The notes beneath the pieces were generated by a model, which saw only the letters and a program-made list of their open reading frames with translations, was not told the DNA's origin and did no database searches. Shown here piece after piece: positions 53,066-62,208 of a DNA stretch of 64,000 bases. The translations under genes were made by a program, and so were the position numbers. Source of the stretch: Polyangia bacterium (GTDB lineage: Bacteria; Myxococcota_A; Polyangia; Polyangiales; JAUICN01); contig JAUICN010000002.1 in the NCBI GenBank assembly GCA_030427835.1, positions 248,001 through 312,000 on the forward strand, in the 5' to 3' direction. Positions within the stretch are counted from its first letter, which is position 1. Each line of letters begins with the position of its first letter.

Positions 53066-53854
53066 ATGTCAGATGTTGAAGAAGCAAACACCATTGAGGT
53101 TAGTACGGTCGACCGGATCGCAACCATCACCCTGAACCGCCCCGACCGGCGCAACGCGATTACGCGTGCCATGTACGTTCGCTTGACCGAGGTTTTCGAG
53201 GGGCTCGCCACGGACCCTGCGGTTCGTGTTGTGGTGCTGCGCGCCGAAGGTGAACATTTTTGTTCCGGCAACGATATTGGCGATTTTGCTTCGCTTGCGG
53301 AATGGAACCGCGAAAACCCGGCTCCCCTGAGGTTTGTGAAGGCCATTGCGAGCTTTCCGAAAGCCATTGTGGCGGGCGTGCAGGGGTATGCGGTGGGTGT
53401 GGGTGCCACCATGTTGTTGCACTGTGACCTGGTCTACGTGGCAGAGGATGCCCAGTTTACCTATCCATTCACGAAGCTCGGGCTTGTGCCGGAGGCGGGC
53501 TCGAGCCTGTTGCTTCCCATGCTTTTGGGCCGTGTGCGCGCCGCAGAACTTATGCTTTTGGGGGAACCGGTGAGTGCGGATCGGGCAGTGGCTCTGGGTT
53601 TGGCCAATGGCCGGGTCACAGGTGCCGATCTGCAGGCGCACATTCAAGCCCAGGCGGAGCGTTTGGTGGCGTTGCCGCCAGAGGCCCTACGCCAAACCAA
53701 GAAGTTGTACGCCCATCAGGATCTGGAGAGTCTCATGGCTCGGATCGATGCTGAAGTGGTGGTATTTACGGAGCGGCTGCAGTCTCCCGAGGTGATGGAG
53801 GCGATGACGGCGTTTTTGCAGAAGCGGGATCCGGACTTCTCTTCCTTTTCGTAG
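53066..53854 (+). CDS. enoyl-CoA hydratase/isomerase family protein
   Basis: 262 residues. The oxyanion segment FCSGNDIGDF and the block QGYAVGVGATMLLHCDLVYVAEDAQF lead to FTKLGLVPEAGSSLLLP, the Glu-containing region where hydratases carry a catalytic residue. Peroxisomal-type (PaaG-like) crotonases share the LPEAGSS wording. It begins 6 bp after gcvPB, so the two are likely co-transcribed. Confidence 0.9.
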   Translation: MSDVEEANTIEVSTVDRIATITLNRPDRRNAITRAMYVRLTEVFEGLATDPAVRVVVLRAEGEHFCSGNDIGDFASLAEWNRENPAPLRFVKAIASFPKAIVAGVQGYAVGVGATMLLHCDLVYVAEDAQFTYPFTKLGLVPEAGSSLLLPMLLGRVRAAELMLLGEPVSADRAVALGLANGRVTGADLQAHIQAQAERLVALPPEALRQTKKLYAHQDLESLMARIDAEVVVFTERLQSPEVMEAMTAFLQKRDPDFSSFS

Positions 53855-53883
53855 GCCTTACTTTTTTTTCGCCGGATATTCTG

Positions 53884-53959
53884 GTGTTTCGGTGGTGACA
53901 TGGCGTTTCGGCGGTGGAGCGGTGTTTCGGCGGTGGTACCGTGTTTCGGCAGTGGCGCG
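53884..53959. repeat. 19-bp tandem repeat, 4 copies
   Basis: Units start at 53884, 53903, 53922 and 53941 with the core GTTTCGGCGGTGG. They sit in the 160-bp gap before the SCP2 gene, downstream of the hydratase. No coding frame. Confidence 0.85.
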
Positions 53960-54015
53960 GTGCCGTTGCCGATGCTACTCCATTGTTTCATTGCGCACGC
54001 GCAGAAGGAGAGTCC

Positions 54016-54327
54016 ATGTCTGAATTGATGAGCCGAATCACCGACAAGATTGCAGCGGATCCTGAGAAGGCCAAGACCGTTGGGGCCGTGTTTCTTTTCA
54101 AGCTGAATGGCGATGATGGCGGCACCTGGACTGTGGACATGAAAGAGAACCCTGGGGTTCGCGAGGGCGAACAGGGTGCTGCGGACTGCACCATCGAGAT
54201 GAGCGTGGATGATTGGAAAGGTATTCTTGCCAATCCCGGGTCTGCCATGGGGCTTTACTTCCAGGGTAAGCTCAAGGTTGCTGGCAATGCGATGTTGGCT
54301 ACCAAGCTCCAGCAAATCCTAGCCTAG
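54016..54327 (+). CDS. SCP2 sterol-binding domain protein
   Basis: 103 residues from ATG 54016, with AAGGAG 5 bp upstream. The SCP2 fold core is evident: AVFLFKLNGDDGGTWTVDMKENPGV, ADCTIEMSVDDWKGILAN, and PGSAMGLYFQGKLKVAGNAMLATKLQQIL. Such stand-alone domains bind lipids or acyl chains in the cytoplasm. It fits the wider lipid theme. Its stop codon overlaps the left arm of the inverted-repeat element at 54326. Confidence 0.93.
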   Translation: MSELMSRITDKIAADPEKAKTVGAVFLFKLNGDDGGTWTVDMKENPGVREGEQGAADCTIEMSVDDWKGILANPGSAMGLYFQGKLKVAGNAMLATKLQQILA

Positions 54328-54485
54328 ATCGATTTGAACTTGGGCTGACTGCGGGTTCGTGCTCTCTCAGAGCCCGTACCCTCCCCTGCTCGTCGGGGGG
54401 AAGTACCTTGTTCGTGCTCTTGTGGAGCCCTCACCGTCCCCCGCTGCCGGGGCGCTCGCACTCAACTCCAAGTTCAAATCGATCT
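54326..54485. repeat. 160-bp element with 18-bp perfect terminal inverted repeats
   Basis: AGATCGATTTGAACTTGG at 54326-54343 is exactly repeated in reverse complement at 54468-54485. Between them lie two related 55-57-bp units, each starting GTTCGTGCTCT and containing a GC-rich hairpin (CCCTCCCC-loop-GGGGGG in the first, CCCCCG-loop-CGGGG in the second). It fills the space between convergent genes. No protein is encoded. It could act as a structured bidirectional terminator, a non-coding RNA, or a MITE-like relic. Confidence 0.75.
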
Positions 54486-54496
54486 GTGTGGGTGGT

Positions 54497-55090
54497 CTAG
54501 GAGTCTTTGGACTCGTCTGCCAGGTAGGACAGGATGACTTCGTCCAGGGATTTCTCGTGGGTGACGTCGTCGAAGATGGAGAGCTCTTCTTCCTTGGCTT
54601 TCAACTGGGCCTGCTTTTGGAGTTGGGCCGGCGACGGTGCGTTGAACATGGGGGATACGCCGCCTAGGTCGTCCAGGTCTACTTGGATCTCCACGTCGCC
54701 TTCCGTCTTGCGACGTTGTGCCATGATCTTTGCGACTTCTTGCTCCTGGGCGTCGTACACGCCGTCGCGCAGTGCGATGAATACGGCTTTGTGCTGCTCT
54801 TTCATCAGGGCGCGGATCTGATCCTCGAGGTCGTTTGGGTTGTGGTTTCCTTCCGCTGAGCTCCCTGTGGCGTTTTCCAGAAGGTGCGCGTAGGAGGTTT
54901 TTTTTGAGTCGATGATGCGACCACCATCTGCGAACAGGTGGGTCATGATGTGGGGGCGGGCGAGCCCCGAGTCTTCTGTTTGCAGGTGATACAGCTTTCC
55001 CGAATGACGCACATTGGTGTTGTACCCAACGAGGGGGGAGGTGTGGGTCAGGGGGGTTCCTGGGGGAGGTATGGTACCGGGACGGGCCAT
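54497..55090 (-). CDS. conserved hypothetical protein (deltaproteobacterial type)
   Basis: 197 residues. The N-terminal 65 residues are globular (LVGYNTNVRHSGKLYHLQTEDSG, THLFADGGRIIDSKKTSYAH), wording I recall from uncharacterised myxobacterial proteins. A charged helical part (VYDAQEQEVAKIMAQRRKTEG) and an acidic C-terminus (SIFDDVTHEKSLDEVILSYL) follow. No signal or membrane segment. Role unknown. Start at ATG 55090 lacks a clear ribosome site. Confidence 0.7.
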   Translation of the reverse strand: MARPGTIPPPGTPLTHTSPLVGYNTNVRHSGKLYHLQTEDSGLARPHIMTHLFADGGRIIDSKKTSYAHLLENATGSSAEGNHNPNDLEDQIRALMKEQHKAVFIALRDGVYDAQEQEVAKIMAQRRKTEGDVEIQVDLDDLGGVSPMFNAPSPAQLQKQAQLKAKEEELSIFDDVTHEKSLDEVILSYLADESKDS

Positions 55091-55241
55091 GGTGTCTGGC
55101 TACCAATTTAGCACAGGTGGCCTGGTGCCCATGAGAATCCGGCAGAGGGTTTTCAGGGTTCGGGCAAACGGGATGCTTTTTGGGTGGTCCGGGGGGGGTT
55201 GGGTGGTGTAAGCACGGCCCTGCTGTATTGAGGTTCCTGTT

Positions 55242-56321
55242 ATGCCGCCATCGCCCGCTTCATCGAAATCGCCTGTACCCAAAACTGCTGTGTCCAAATC
55301 TTCCAAGACACGTCCCCTGCTGGTTCGGGAGGGTGCACGTTACACCTGTTTTGGGGATGGCCTGTGTTGCTCGGATTTGCACGGGCTTGGCCCACTTACC
55401 CGCGCAGAGGTGAAGGATCTGGAACGGATTTCCCTGGATGTGGTGGCGCGAGCGGATGAAACTGGCTTTGACGAGCCCATGCTGAAGACCCGTGAGGATG
55501 GGTATTGCCTGTTCCGTACCCAGGATCGTTGTGAGCTGCACGCCTCCCTGGGGGAGCCCGCCAAGCCGGAGGGTTGCCGGCGGTTTCCCTATGGACTTAC
55601 GGCGACGCCCCTTGGGGGTCGTGTGACCACGTGGCACCGTTGCCCGTGCCGCACCCTGGGGGATCGCCCCGAGATCACGGCGGAGGGTGCGCAGGGGTCG
55701 CTTGTGGATGGTCGGGGTCGGCTTTCTGCGGACCGACGGATCGATGGTCGTGTGCCCCTGGCCCCAAGGAAATCTGTGGCCTTTTCCACTTGGGCTACCC
55801 AGGAGGAGGGGCTGTTGAGCCGTTTGCGCTCCGGTGAAACACCGGAATCGGTGTTGGACGCGCCTTCGTTTCCCGCACTTGAGGGCCTGTCGTGGGCTTC
55901 TGAGGCGGCGGAGATGCTTGAAGACGGGGTGGATGGTTCCCGTTTTGGGGTGGCCCTTGAATGGTTTGCCCACGGTATTCGGGTGCTCCATCTGGGTAAG
56001 AAGTTTGCACCCAGTGAGCTCCCCTGGGGGGATGCGTTCGATCGGGCCCAGACACGATCTACCGCGGTGGGTGTTCCCGAGGAGATGTTCGCGGATTGGC
56101 TTTCGGATGAGATATGGGCCATGCGCTGGGTGGAGTCTGCAAAGCATTTCCAGCGCGCTCGAGCGGAGTGGGCGACCCGGCTGGCCATTGGGCGTTACCT
56201 TGCGGGCCGTATTGAACTTGCGGGAACCCGTGCTGACCGTGCGGCTGCGGAGGCGATTTCAATCATTGATTTGATCGGTGATTCGGAATGGTGGACCGAC
56301 ATTGTGGACGCCATAAAGTAG
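55242..56321 (+). CDS. YkgJ-family cysteine cluster protein (possible Fe-S/Zn)
   Basis: 359 residues from an ATG with GAGG 8 bp upstream. The family cysteines are visible: YTCFGDGLCCSDLHG (with the CC pair), DGYCLFRTQDRCELHA, EGCRRFPYGL and WHRCPCRTLGD. The cluster is usually thought to bind a metal or Fe-S centre. The 200-residue C-terminal extension is helical and basic and not recognised. It precedes the LytS/LytR pair by 44 bp, perhaps in the same transcript. Confidence 0.8.
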   Translation: MPPSPASSKSPVPKTAVSKSSKTRPLLVREGARYTCFGDGLCCSDLHGLGPLTRAEVKDLERISLDVVARADETGFDEPMLKTREDGYCLFRTQDRCELHASLGEPAKPEGCRRFPYGLTATPLGGRVTTWHRCPCRTLGDRPEITAEGAQGSLVDGRGRLSADRRIDGRVPLAPRKSVAFSTWATQEEGLLSRLRSGETPESVLDAPSFPALEGLSWASEAAEMLEDGVDGSRFGVALEWFAHGIRVLHLGKKFAPSELPWGDAFDRAQTRSTAVGVPEEMFADWLSDEIWAMRWVESAKHFQRARAEWATRLAIGRYLAGRIELAGTRADRAAAEAISIIDLIGDSEWWTDIVDAIK

Positions 56322-56365
56322 CCCGCGGGATGGGGTGGGCGGATTCCTGCTAGGTTGGTAGCTCT

Positions 56366-57592
56366 ATGAATCTTTTTGCCCTGATGTTGCAGGCTGCAGA
56401 GAAGATGGGGTTGCTCGCCGCAGCTGCCCTGTTTGCCGTGCTGTTGCCGCCGCTTCGGGATCGGGTGTTGGGGATTGGGGCGCGCCGGGAAAAGGCGGCG
56501 GCCCTGGTGTTTGGATTGGCCCTGTCCATTTGGGGGACGACGCTGGGTTTCCAGGTGATGGGAGAGTACGTGAGCGTGCGCACGGTGGGCGTGCTTATCG
56601 CGGCGATTCTTGGTGGTCGTAAGGCGGGTGCGGTTGCGGGGGTGGCCTCGGGGTTGTTCTTTGCGGCCCGTGTGGATGAACAGACGGCGCCCTGGGTGTT
56701 GGTGGCCTCTTCGGTGGATGGGATCCTTGCTGGACTTGTGGCGAAGCACCGGCCGGAGCTGTTTTCTCCAACCCGTGTGTTTTTTACCGCCCTGGGAATT
56801 CAGGCGGTGCATTTGGTCATTGTGGGAATGGGGTTGCTCGCTGTGGGTCACGCGGCCCGTTATCTACCCGCCTGGCCCGCCCACCTTACGAAGTTTGTGG
56901 TGAACGCGGCGGGGACGACGTTGTTTGTTTCCGTGGCGCGCCTTGTGATCAGCCGCGAGGAATCTGCTGTGGCGTTGGTGAAGGCCCGGGCCGATGCGGA
57001 TCAATCTGCGTTGCAGTTGTTGCGGCAACGTTTGGAGCCCCATTTTTTGTTCAACGCGCTGAATACGCTTCGGGCGACCATTCGGGTCAACCCGGACCGG
57101 GCACGGTCGCTGGTGGACGATCTGGCGGACCTGTATCGGTACCTGCTTTCCCACCCTGAGGATGCGACGCTGAAAGAGGAATACGATCACGCCCACGCCT
57201 ATCTGGCGATTGAGCAGGCCAGGCTTGGGGCGGATCGCATCACGGTCGAAATGCACCTACCCGATGCACTTGCGGGTGTGGTGGTTCCCGCCCTGTTGCT
57301 TCAGCCGTTGGTGGAAAATGCGGTTCGCCACGGGGTGGCCGCACATGAGGGCCCCGGGCGTGTGCGGGTTTCTGCGAGGATGGAGGAAGGGCGTGTGCGG
57401 GTTGAGGTGGACAACTTGCATGGGGGGCCCCGGTATTCAGGAGATACGACGGGCAACGGCATTGGCCTTGAGACGCTGCGGAGGCGTTTGACGCGCAGAT
57501 TTGGGCCTGGGGCGGGGCCCCATTTGGAGGCCATCGAATCGGGGATGCGTGCTTGGCTTGAACTTCCGCCCGGGGCCGCCCAGGGCTCCTAG
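56366..57592 (+). CDS. LytS/YehU-type membrane sensor histidine kinase
   Basis: 408 residues. The N-terminal 200 residues have five to six membrane segments with conserved glycine-rich loops (TVGVLIAAILGGRKAGAVAGVASG), as in the 5TM-LYT receptors. The kinase part begins with the LytS-family QRLEPHFLFNALNTLRATIR (phospho-His near 226). LLLQPLVENAVRHGV (N box) and GNGIGLETLRRRL (G box) follow. It should signal to the LytTR regulator next door. Ligand unknown; family members sense wall stress, sugars or pyruvate. Confidence 0.92.
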   Translation: MNLFALMLQAAEKMGLLAAAALFAVLLPPLRDRVLGIGARREKAAALVFGLALSIWGTTLGFQVMGEYVSVRTVGVLIAAILGGRKAGAVAGVASGLFFAARVDEQTAPWVLVASSVDGILAGLVAKHRPELFSPTRVFFTALGIQAVHLVIVGMGLLAVGHAARYLPAWPAHLTKFVVNAAGTTLFVSVARLVISREESAVALVKARADADQSALQLLRQRLEPHFLFNALNTLRATIRVNPDRARSLVDDLADLYRYLLSHPEDATLKEEYDHAHAYLAIEQARLGADRITVEMHLPDALAGVVVPALLLQPLVENAVRHGVAAHEGPGRVRVSARMEEGRVRVEVDNLHGGPRYSGDTTGNGIGLETLRRRLTRRFGPGAGPHLEAIESGMRAWLELPPGAAQGS

Positions 57593-57599
57593 GGTTTCC

Positions 57600-57669
57600 G
57601 GGGTTTGATGCCAGGGGTTTGATGCCAGGGGTTTGATTCCAGGGGTTTGATGCCTGGGGTTTGGTGCCT
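57600..57669. repeat. 14-bp tandem repeat, 5 copies, between sensor and regulator
   Basis: GGGGTTTGATGCCA is repeated at 57600, 57614, 57628, 57642 and 57656 with one to three changes per copy. It occupies most of the 110-bp gap before the regulator gene. Confidence 0.9.
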
Positions 57670-57702
57670 TTACCTCTGCGGTGTAGGCTGAGGGTACCGC
57701 CC

Positions 57703-58497
57703 ATGACGCTTTCTTTGCATGTATTGATTGTGGACGATGAGCCTCCGGCTCGGGATGAACTGGCGTTTCTTTTGGAGGGCCTGGAGGGGGTTCAGGTGCG
57801 TGCCCAGGCGGGGCATGCGCGTGAGGCCATGGAACAGGTGGGCGATGCAACGATCAATTTGGCATTTCTCGATCTACGCATGCCGGGCCCGGATGGATTG
57901 GCCCTTGCGGAGTTGCTGCACAATCAGCGACCGGAACTGCCCATTGTGATGGTGTCTGCTCACGACGAGGGCGCGTTGAAGGCCTTTGATGCGGGGGTGG
58001 TGGACTATCTTCTGAAGCCGGTGCGTTTGGAAAGGCTCAAGCGCACCATCGAACGGGTGCGGGCCCAGCTTGCGCAGGTGCCCCCGGGGGCGCGGCGGAG
58101 CCCGGCGACACCCCAAGACCCGTTGGAGTCGCAAGTACCCCTGGAATCGAGGGAGATGCTCGATCGCCTTGCCGTGCGATGCGAGGGTGGATTTACGGTG
58201 CTTGCGGTAAGCGATATTGCTTACTTTGAGATGGGAGATGAGTTGGTGTGGGCGGTGACCGACGGGGATCGTTTTTCGTTGGATCTCTCCCTTAGCCAGC
58301 TTGAGGCGCAGCTTCCTTGGGATGTTTTTTTTCGGTGCCATCGCAGCGCCATTGTGCGTATCGACCGGATCCGTTCGATGGAAGCGGTGGGCAACGGTAC
58401 CTATGAACTTGTGCTCGATCACCCGAGCGTTGCGCGACTTCCGCTTGCCCGGGACCGCACCAAACTCCTGCGCCAACACATTCCCGTGGGTGGTTAG
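57703..58497 (+). CDS. LytR/AlgR-type response regulator (REC-LytTR)
   Basis: 264 residues from ATG 57703. The receiver has the acidic pair in VLIVDDEPPARDEL and the phospho-Asp57 in FLDLRMPGPDG, with LLKPVRLERLKRTI as the lysine switch. The LytTR DNA-binding domain occupies about 150-264 (DIAYFEMGDELVWAVT, FFRCHRSAIVRIDRI). It probably acts with the kinase just upstream. A low-complexity linker (PPGARRSPATPQDPLESQ) joins the domains. Confidence 0.93.
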   Translation: MTLSLHVLIVDDEPPARDELAFLLEGLEGVQVRAQAGHAREAMEQVGDATINLAFLDLRMPGPDGLALAELLHNQRPELPIVMVSAHDEGALKAFDAGVVDYLLKPVRLERLKRTIERVRAQLAQVPPGARRSPATPQDPLESQVPLESREMLDRLAVRCEGGFTVLAVSDIAYFEMGDELVWAVTDGDRFSLDLSLSQLEAQLPWDVFFRCHRSAIVRIDRIRSMEAVGNGTYELVLDHPSVARLPLARDRTKLLRQHIPVGG

Positions 58498-58507
58498 GTG
58501 TTCTCGG

Positions 58508-59200
58508 TTAGAACCTTAGGAATGCATTGAGGGAAAGGACGTGGCTTGTGGTGGTGATGGCTTTTCGGGGGACGATGACGTTGAGGTAGCCCACCTCGAT
58601 GCGCAGGTGGGGGTTTGGCAAGTAGGCGATGCCTAGGAAAAGACGGTTCTGGTCAAAGCCTGATTGCAGGCCCCAGTCCGTCGTGTTCAGTTGCCACAGG
58701 ACTTCGTCGGTCACCACGGCCCAGAAGGTGTTGGAGAGCCGGGCCATGCCCCGAATGAGTTCCCGGGCGCGCAGGCCGACCTGGCTTGAAGTGTGGAAGA
58801 GGCGCTGCTCAAAACGGGAGCGGGAGGCCAGTACGAACGTGGGTTCCGAAAGGTGCAGGGAGAGTTGTTGCCACGTGCGGTGTTCGTGGCGGGAGGCTTG
58901 GCTGCCATCCTCAAAATATCTGGGAAACCAACCGTAGCCGGCCCAGGCGGTGGCCCAGGGCGTGGGCCGGTACCCGAGGGCCGGGCGAAGAATCATGAGC
59001 GTAGAATCCGGCCCCTGCCGTACGTGGTTGTCCATCCACAGGGATAGTTTGTTTGAAAAATCCGCTCTTGTGGCAACCATGGACCAGGTTTGGAAGTCGC
59101 GTTCCTGGGCTTTTGCGCCGTTTTGCATTGCGAAGAAGCCGAAAAAGAGGGCAACAGCTGAGAAAATGGCTTGTTTCACGGAGCCCACACCATGGCCCAC
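58508..59200 (-). CDS. DUF2490-like outer membrane beta-barrel protein
   Basis: 230 residues. A signal peptide (VKQAIFSAVALFFGFFAMQN ending near AKAQ) precedes a repetitive pattern of alternating aromatic and polar residues (WSMVATRADFSNKLSLWMDNH, WATAWAGYGWFPRYFEDG, LSLNAFLRF at the very end with a terminal Phe). That fits DUF2490 proteins, thought to be outer-membrane barrels. The true start may be the GTG at 59179. It converges with the response regulator. Confidence 0.75.
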   Translation of the reverse strand: MGHGVGSVKQAIFSAVALFFGFFAMQNGAKAQERDFQTWSMVATRADFSNKLSLWMDNHVRQGPDSTLMILRPALGYRPTPWATAWAGYGWFPRYFEDGSQASRHEHRTWQQLSLHLSEPTFVLASRSRFEQRLFHTSSQVGLRARELIRGMARLSNTFWAVVTDEVLWQLNTTDWGLQSGFDQNRLFLGIAYLPNPHLRIEVGYLNVIVPRKAITTTSHVLSLNAFLRF

Positions 59201-59266
59201 GCCGGTGGCCTCTTCCAGTTACGAAGCGCCGAATTTCCAGACCTTTCGTGGTCGTATTTGGAATCC

Positions 59267-59295
59267 TTGACCGAGTAGGACTCGGCCGCCATACT
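59267..59295 (+). promoter_or_regulatory. probable sigma70 promoter of rpsO
   Basis: TTGACC at 59267-59272, a 17-bp spacer, CATACT at 59290-59295; the ATG is about 40 bp beyond. The spacer and -35 edge contain a perfect CCGAGT-AGG-ACTCGG inverted repeat (59271-59285), which might be an operator. Confidence 0.6.
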
Positions 59296-59335
59296 GCGCC
59301 GCCCAAAAAGAGAAGTTACGAATAGGGCAGAGGCC

Positions 59336-59605
59336 ATGGCGTTACATCCAGAAAACAAAAGTAAAATCGTAGAACAGTTCCGTACCCATGAATCCGATAC
59401 GGGATCCCCTGAGGTGCAAGTTGCACTGCTCACTACGCGAATTCAGTACCTTACGGATCATTTCAAGACCCACAAGAAGGATCATCACTCCCGCCGTGGT
59501 TTGTTGAAGCTTGTAAGCCTTCGCCGTGGTCTTCTGGACTACGTGAAGCGTAAGAGTTTCGATCGCTACCAGAAGCTGATTACCGAGCTTGGCATCCGTA
59601 AGTGA
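59336..59605 (+). CDS. rpsO: 30S ribosomal protein S15
   Basis: 89 residues, exact family length, with the S15 signature [23 protein letters not shown] and the [11 protein letters not shown] stretch. It binds 16S rRNA early in 30S assembly. Followed by pnp, the classic rpsO-pnp arrangement found in many bacteria. Confidence 0.98.
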   Translation: MALHPENKSKIVEQFRTHESDTGSPEVQVALLTTRIQYLTDHFKTHKKDHHSRRGLLKLVSLRRGLLDYVKRKSFDRYQKLITELGIRK

Positions 59606-59803
59606 TCGCTGGGTTCCCTGCTGTAGTCGCACGGAGCCCTGAACACCAGGGTGACCTGGGGCGTTTGTGTTGAGTGCCGTACTTGCGCTGGGTGCCATGG
59701 AAGCGCTGGGCGCCATGGAAGCGTGTGTGAGTTCCCCTGCGGGAGGAACGATCGCGCTTGGCGCGGCCAGAGATTTTAAAGAATGAAGGAAAGAGGAGGG
59801 ACT
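59606..59803. other. rpsO-pnp intergenic region
   Basis: 198 bp with short repeated words (GGTGCCATGGAAGCGCTGGG-like) near 59690-59730 and no gene. In other bacteria this gap carries the PNPase/RNase III control hairpin; I could not identify an unambiguous stem here. Confidence 0.4.
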
Positions 59804-62176
59804 ATGATTCGAGAAACCGTTCAGGTCGGTGACAAGACCATTACATTTGAGACAGGCCGCATCGCGAAGCAGGCCCAGGGATCTATCATGATCACCTGTG
59901 GTGAGACCATGGTGCTTTGCACGGTGTGTGGAGCGAAAGAGGATCGTCCCGGAGTTGATTTTCTACCGCTTACGGTGGACTACATGGAGAAGACCTACGC
60001 TGCGGGCAAGATCCCCGGCGGGTTCTTCAAGCGCGAGGGCAGGTTGCGTGACAACGAGGTGCTCACCTCCCGTTTGATCGATCGCCCGTTTCGCCCCCTG
60101 TTTCCCGAGGGCTACCGGCGGGAGGTTCAGGTCATCACCACGGTGATGTCCGCAGACAAGATTAATCCTTCGGATGTGCTCGCCATGACCGGTGCCTCCG
60201 CGGCGTTGCACATCAGCCCCATTCCCTGGGATGGCCCGGTGGCAGGCGTTCGTGTGACCCGTTTGAACGGTGAGCTTATTGCGAACCCCACCTACGAGCA
60301 GATCGAGGCCGGTGATTGTGACCTCATGATTTCTGCGAGCCGCGACGCCATTGTGATGGTGGAGGGTGGCGCCGAGGAACTGAGTGAAGAGGAGTTGTTG
60401 GAGGCCCTGTTCTTTGGTCATGAGGCGATACAGCCCGTGATCGATGTGATCGAAAAGCTTCGTGCATCCATCGGTGAAGAGAAGTGGCCCTTTACGCCGC
60501 CATCCCGTGATGGAGCTATCGATAAGCGTGTGGCTGAGGTGGGTCTTGGCCCGCTGACGGAAGCCATTAACATTCACGACAAGCATTCCCGCTACGGCAA
60601 GTTGGATGAGGTGAAAAAGCAGGTTGTTGCGCAGCTTTCGTCTGAGTTCCCTGAGGGGGAAAAGGACATCAAGGAGGCCTACGGCGACCTTAAGTACAAC
60701 ACCATGCGTAGCCAGGTGCTCGACGAGAAGCGCCGTGTGGATGGCCGTGACTTCACGACCGTACGCCCCATTGACATTGAGGTTGGGTTGCTTCCCCGGG
60801 TCCACGGATCGTGCCTGTTCACCCGCGGTGAGACCCAGGCCATCGTGACGACTACCCTGGGTACCCGTACCGATGAGCAGAAGATTGACAATCTGGTGGA
60901 GGACTACTGGAACAACTTCATGCTCCACTACAACTTCCCTCCCTATTCCGTGGGGGAGACCCGGTTCCTCCGTGGGCCTGGGCGTCGTGAAATCGGTCAC
61001 GGCCATCTTGCGGAGCGCGCCCTGCGCCAGATGATCCCATCCAGGGAAGAGTTCCCCTACACGATTCGCATCGTGAGTGAGATTACGGAATCCAACGGTT
61101 CCTCTTCCATGGCGAGTGTTTGTGGTGGTGCCCTTTCCATGATGGATACGGGTGTTCCCATTAAGAACCCTGTAGCCGGTGTGGCCATGGGTCTTATCAA
61201 GACCGGCGAGAAGTACGCGGTGCTTACCGACATCCTTGGGGATGAGGACCATCTGGGAGACATGGACTTCAAGGTGTGTGGAACCGAAAACGGAATCACC
61301 GCCATTCAGATGGACATTAAGATCAAGGGGCTCAGCCGAAAGATCATGGAGGAAGCGCTGCACCAGGCTCGCGAAGGCCGCCTGCACATTCTTGGCAAGA
61401 TGAACGAGGCCCTTTCCACACCCCGTGAGGAGATGTCTGAGCACGCCCCACGCATTACCAACATTAAGGTGAAGCCGGATCAGATCCGAGTGATCATCGG
61501 GCCTGGTGGAAAGATGATTAAGACGATCATCGAAGAGACCGGTGCTCAGATCAATGTGGATGATGACGGCACGGTATCGATCGCGTCTTCTGATTCAGGG
61601 GCCATTCGTGCAGCCATTGAATGGATCGAGAAACTTACGCTCGAGCCAGAAGAGGGCATGGTGTTCACTGGACCCATTCGCCGCGTGGAACGCTACGGGG
61701 TGTTTGTGGAACTTGCGCCAGGCAAGGACGGATTGCTTCACGTTTCAGATATGTCCTGGGAGCACGTGGAAAACGTGGAAGACGAGTACAGCCTGGGTGA
61801 TGAGATCGAGGTGAAGGTCACCCAGATCGACCGTGAAGGAAAGATTCGGCTTTCGAGGAAAGAGTTGCTGCCCAAGCCTGAGGGTTATGAGGAGCGTCCG
61901 GCCCGGTCCGATCGGGACGGAGATCGCGGTCGGGGACGTGACGGAGGCCGTGGTCGCGACGGTGGTCGCGGACGTGACGGTGGTCGCGGACGTGATGGAG
62001 GCCGTGGTCGCGATGGTGACCGGGATCGGCCCAGGCGCCCACGCCGTGAGGGCGATGATCGCAGGCCAGCACGTAGCCGTGACGGTGGTGGTGGTGAGGG
62101 TGCTGGGGATCAGAGCCGCGAAGGTGCAGAGGCTCCAGCGGCCAAGGTCCCCGCGGTTGCTGAGCCCACCGAGTAG
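59804..62176 (+). CDS. pnp: polynucleotide phosphorylase (PNPase)
   Basis: 790 residues from ATG 59804 (AGAGGAGGG 4 bp upstream). Two RNase PH cores are seen, with [27 protein letters not shown] in the first and [23 protein letters not shown] in the second. KH ([20 protein letters not shown]) and S1 ([26 protein letters not shown]) domains follow. It degrades RNA phosphorolytically and can add tails. The C-terminal 85 residues are an unusual RG/DG-repeat tail (about five GRGRDG units) not present in E. coli PNPase. Confidence 0.97.
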   Translation: MIRETVQVGDKTITFETGRIAKQAQGSIMITCGETMVLCTVCGAKEDRPGVDFLPLTVDYMEKTYAAGKIPGGFFKREGRLRDNEVLTSRLIDRPFRPLFPEGYRREVQVITTVMSADKINPSDVLAMTGASAALHISPIPWDGPVAGVRVTRLNGELIANPTYEQIEAGDCDLMISASRDAIVMVEGGAEELSEEELLEALFFGHEAIQPVIDVIEKLRASIGEEKWPFTPPSRDGAIDKRVAEVGLGPLTEAINIHDKHSRYGKLDEVKKQVVAQLSSEFPEGEKDIKEAYGDLKYNTMRSQVLDEKRRVDGRDFTTVRPIDIEVGLLPRVHGSCLFTRGETQAIVTTTLGTRTDEQKIDNLVEDYWNNFMLHYNFPPYSVGETRFLRGPGRREIGHGHLAERALRQMIPSREEFPYTIRIVSEITESNGSSSMASVCGGALSMMDTGVPIKNPVAGVAMGLIKTGEKYAVLTDILGDEDHLGDMDFKVCGTENGITAIQMDIKIKGLSRKIMEEALHQAREGRLHILGKMNEALSTPREEMSEHAPRITNIKVKPDQIRVIIGPGGKMIKTIIEETGAQINVDDDGTVSIASSDSGAIRAAIEWIEKLTLEPEEGMVFTGPIRRVERYGVFVELAPGKDGLLHVSDMSWEHVENVEDEYSLGDEIEVKVTQIDREGKIRLSRKELLPKPEGYEERPARSDRDGDRGRGRDGGRGRDGGRGRDGGRGRDGGRGRDGDRDRPRRPRREGDDRRPARSRDGGGGEGAGDQSREGAEAPAAKVPAVAEPTE
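61917..62030. repeat. 18-bp-period repeats encoding the RG-rich PNPase tail
   Basis: The words GGTCGCGACGGT / GGACGTGATGGAG recur with an 18-bp or 36-bp period, encoding GGRGRD units. In frame with pnp. Confidence 0.75.
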
Positions 62177-62208
62177 CCTTTCCATTCCTCGGCCCAGGCC
62201 TATTGTCC

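Noticed and set aside
54359-54667. Plus-strand frame across the inverted-repeat element
   Set aside because: It crosses the 3' end of the convergent hypothetical gene and its sequence follows the repeat structure.
59963-61444. 493-codon minus-strand frame over pnp
   Set aside because: pnp is a clear gene with all domains; the frame is an antisense product of its codon bias.
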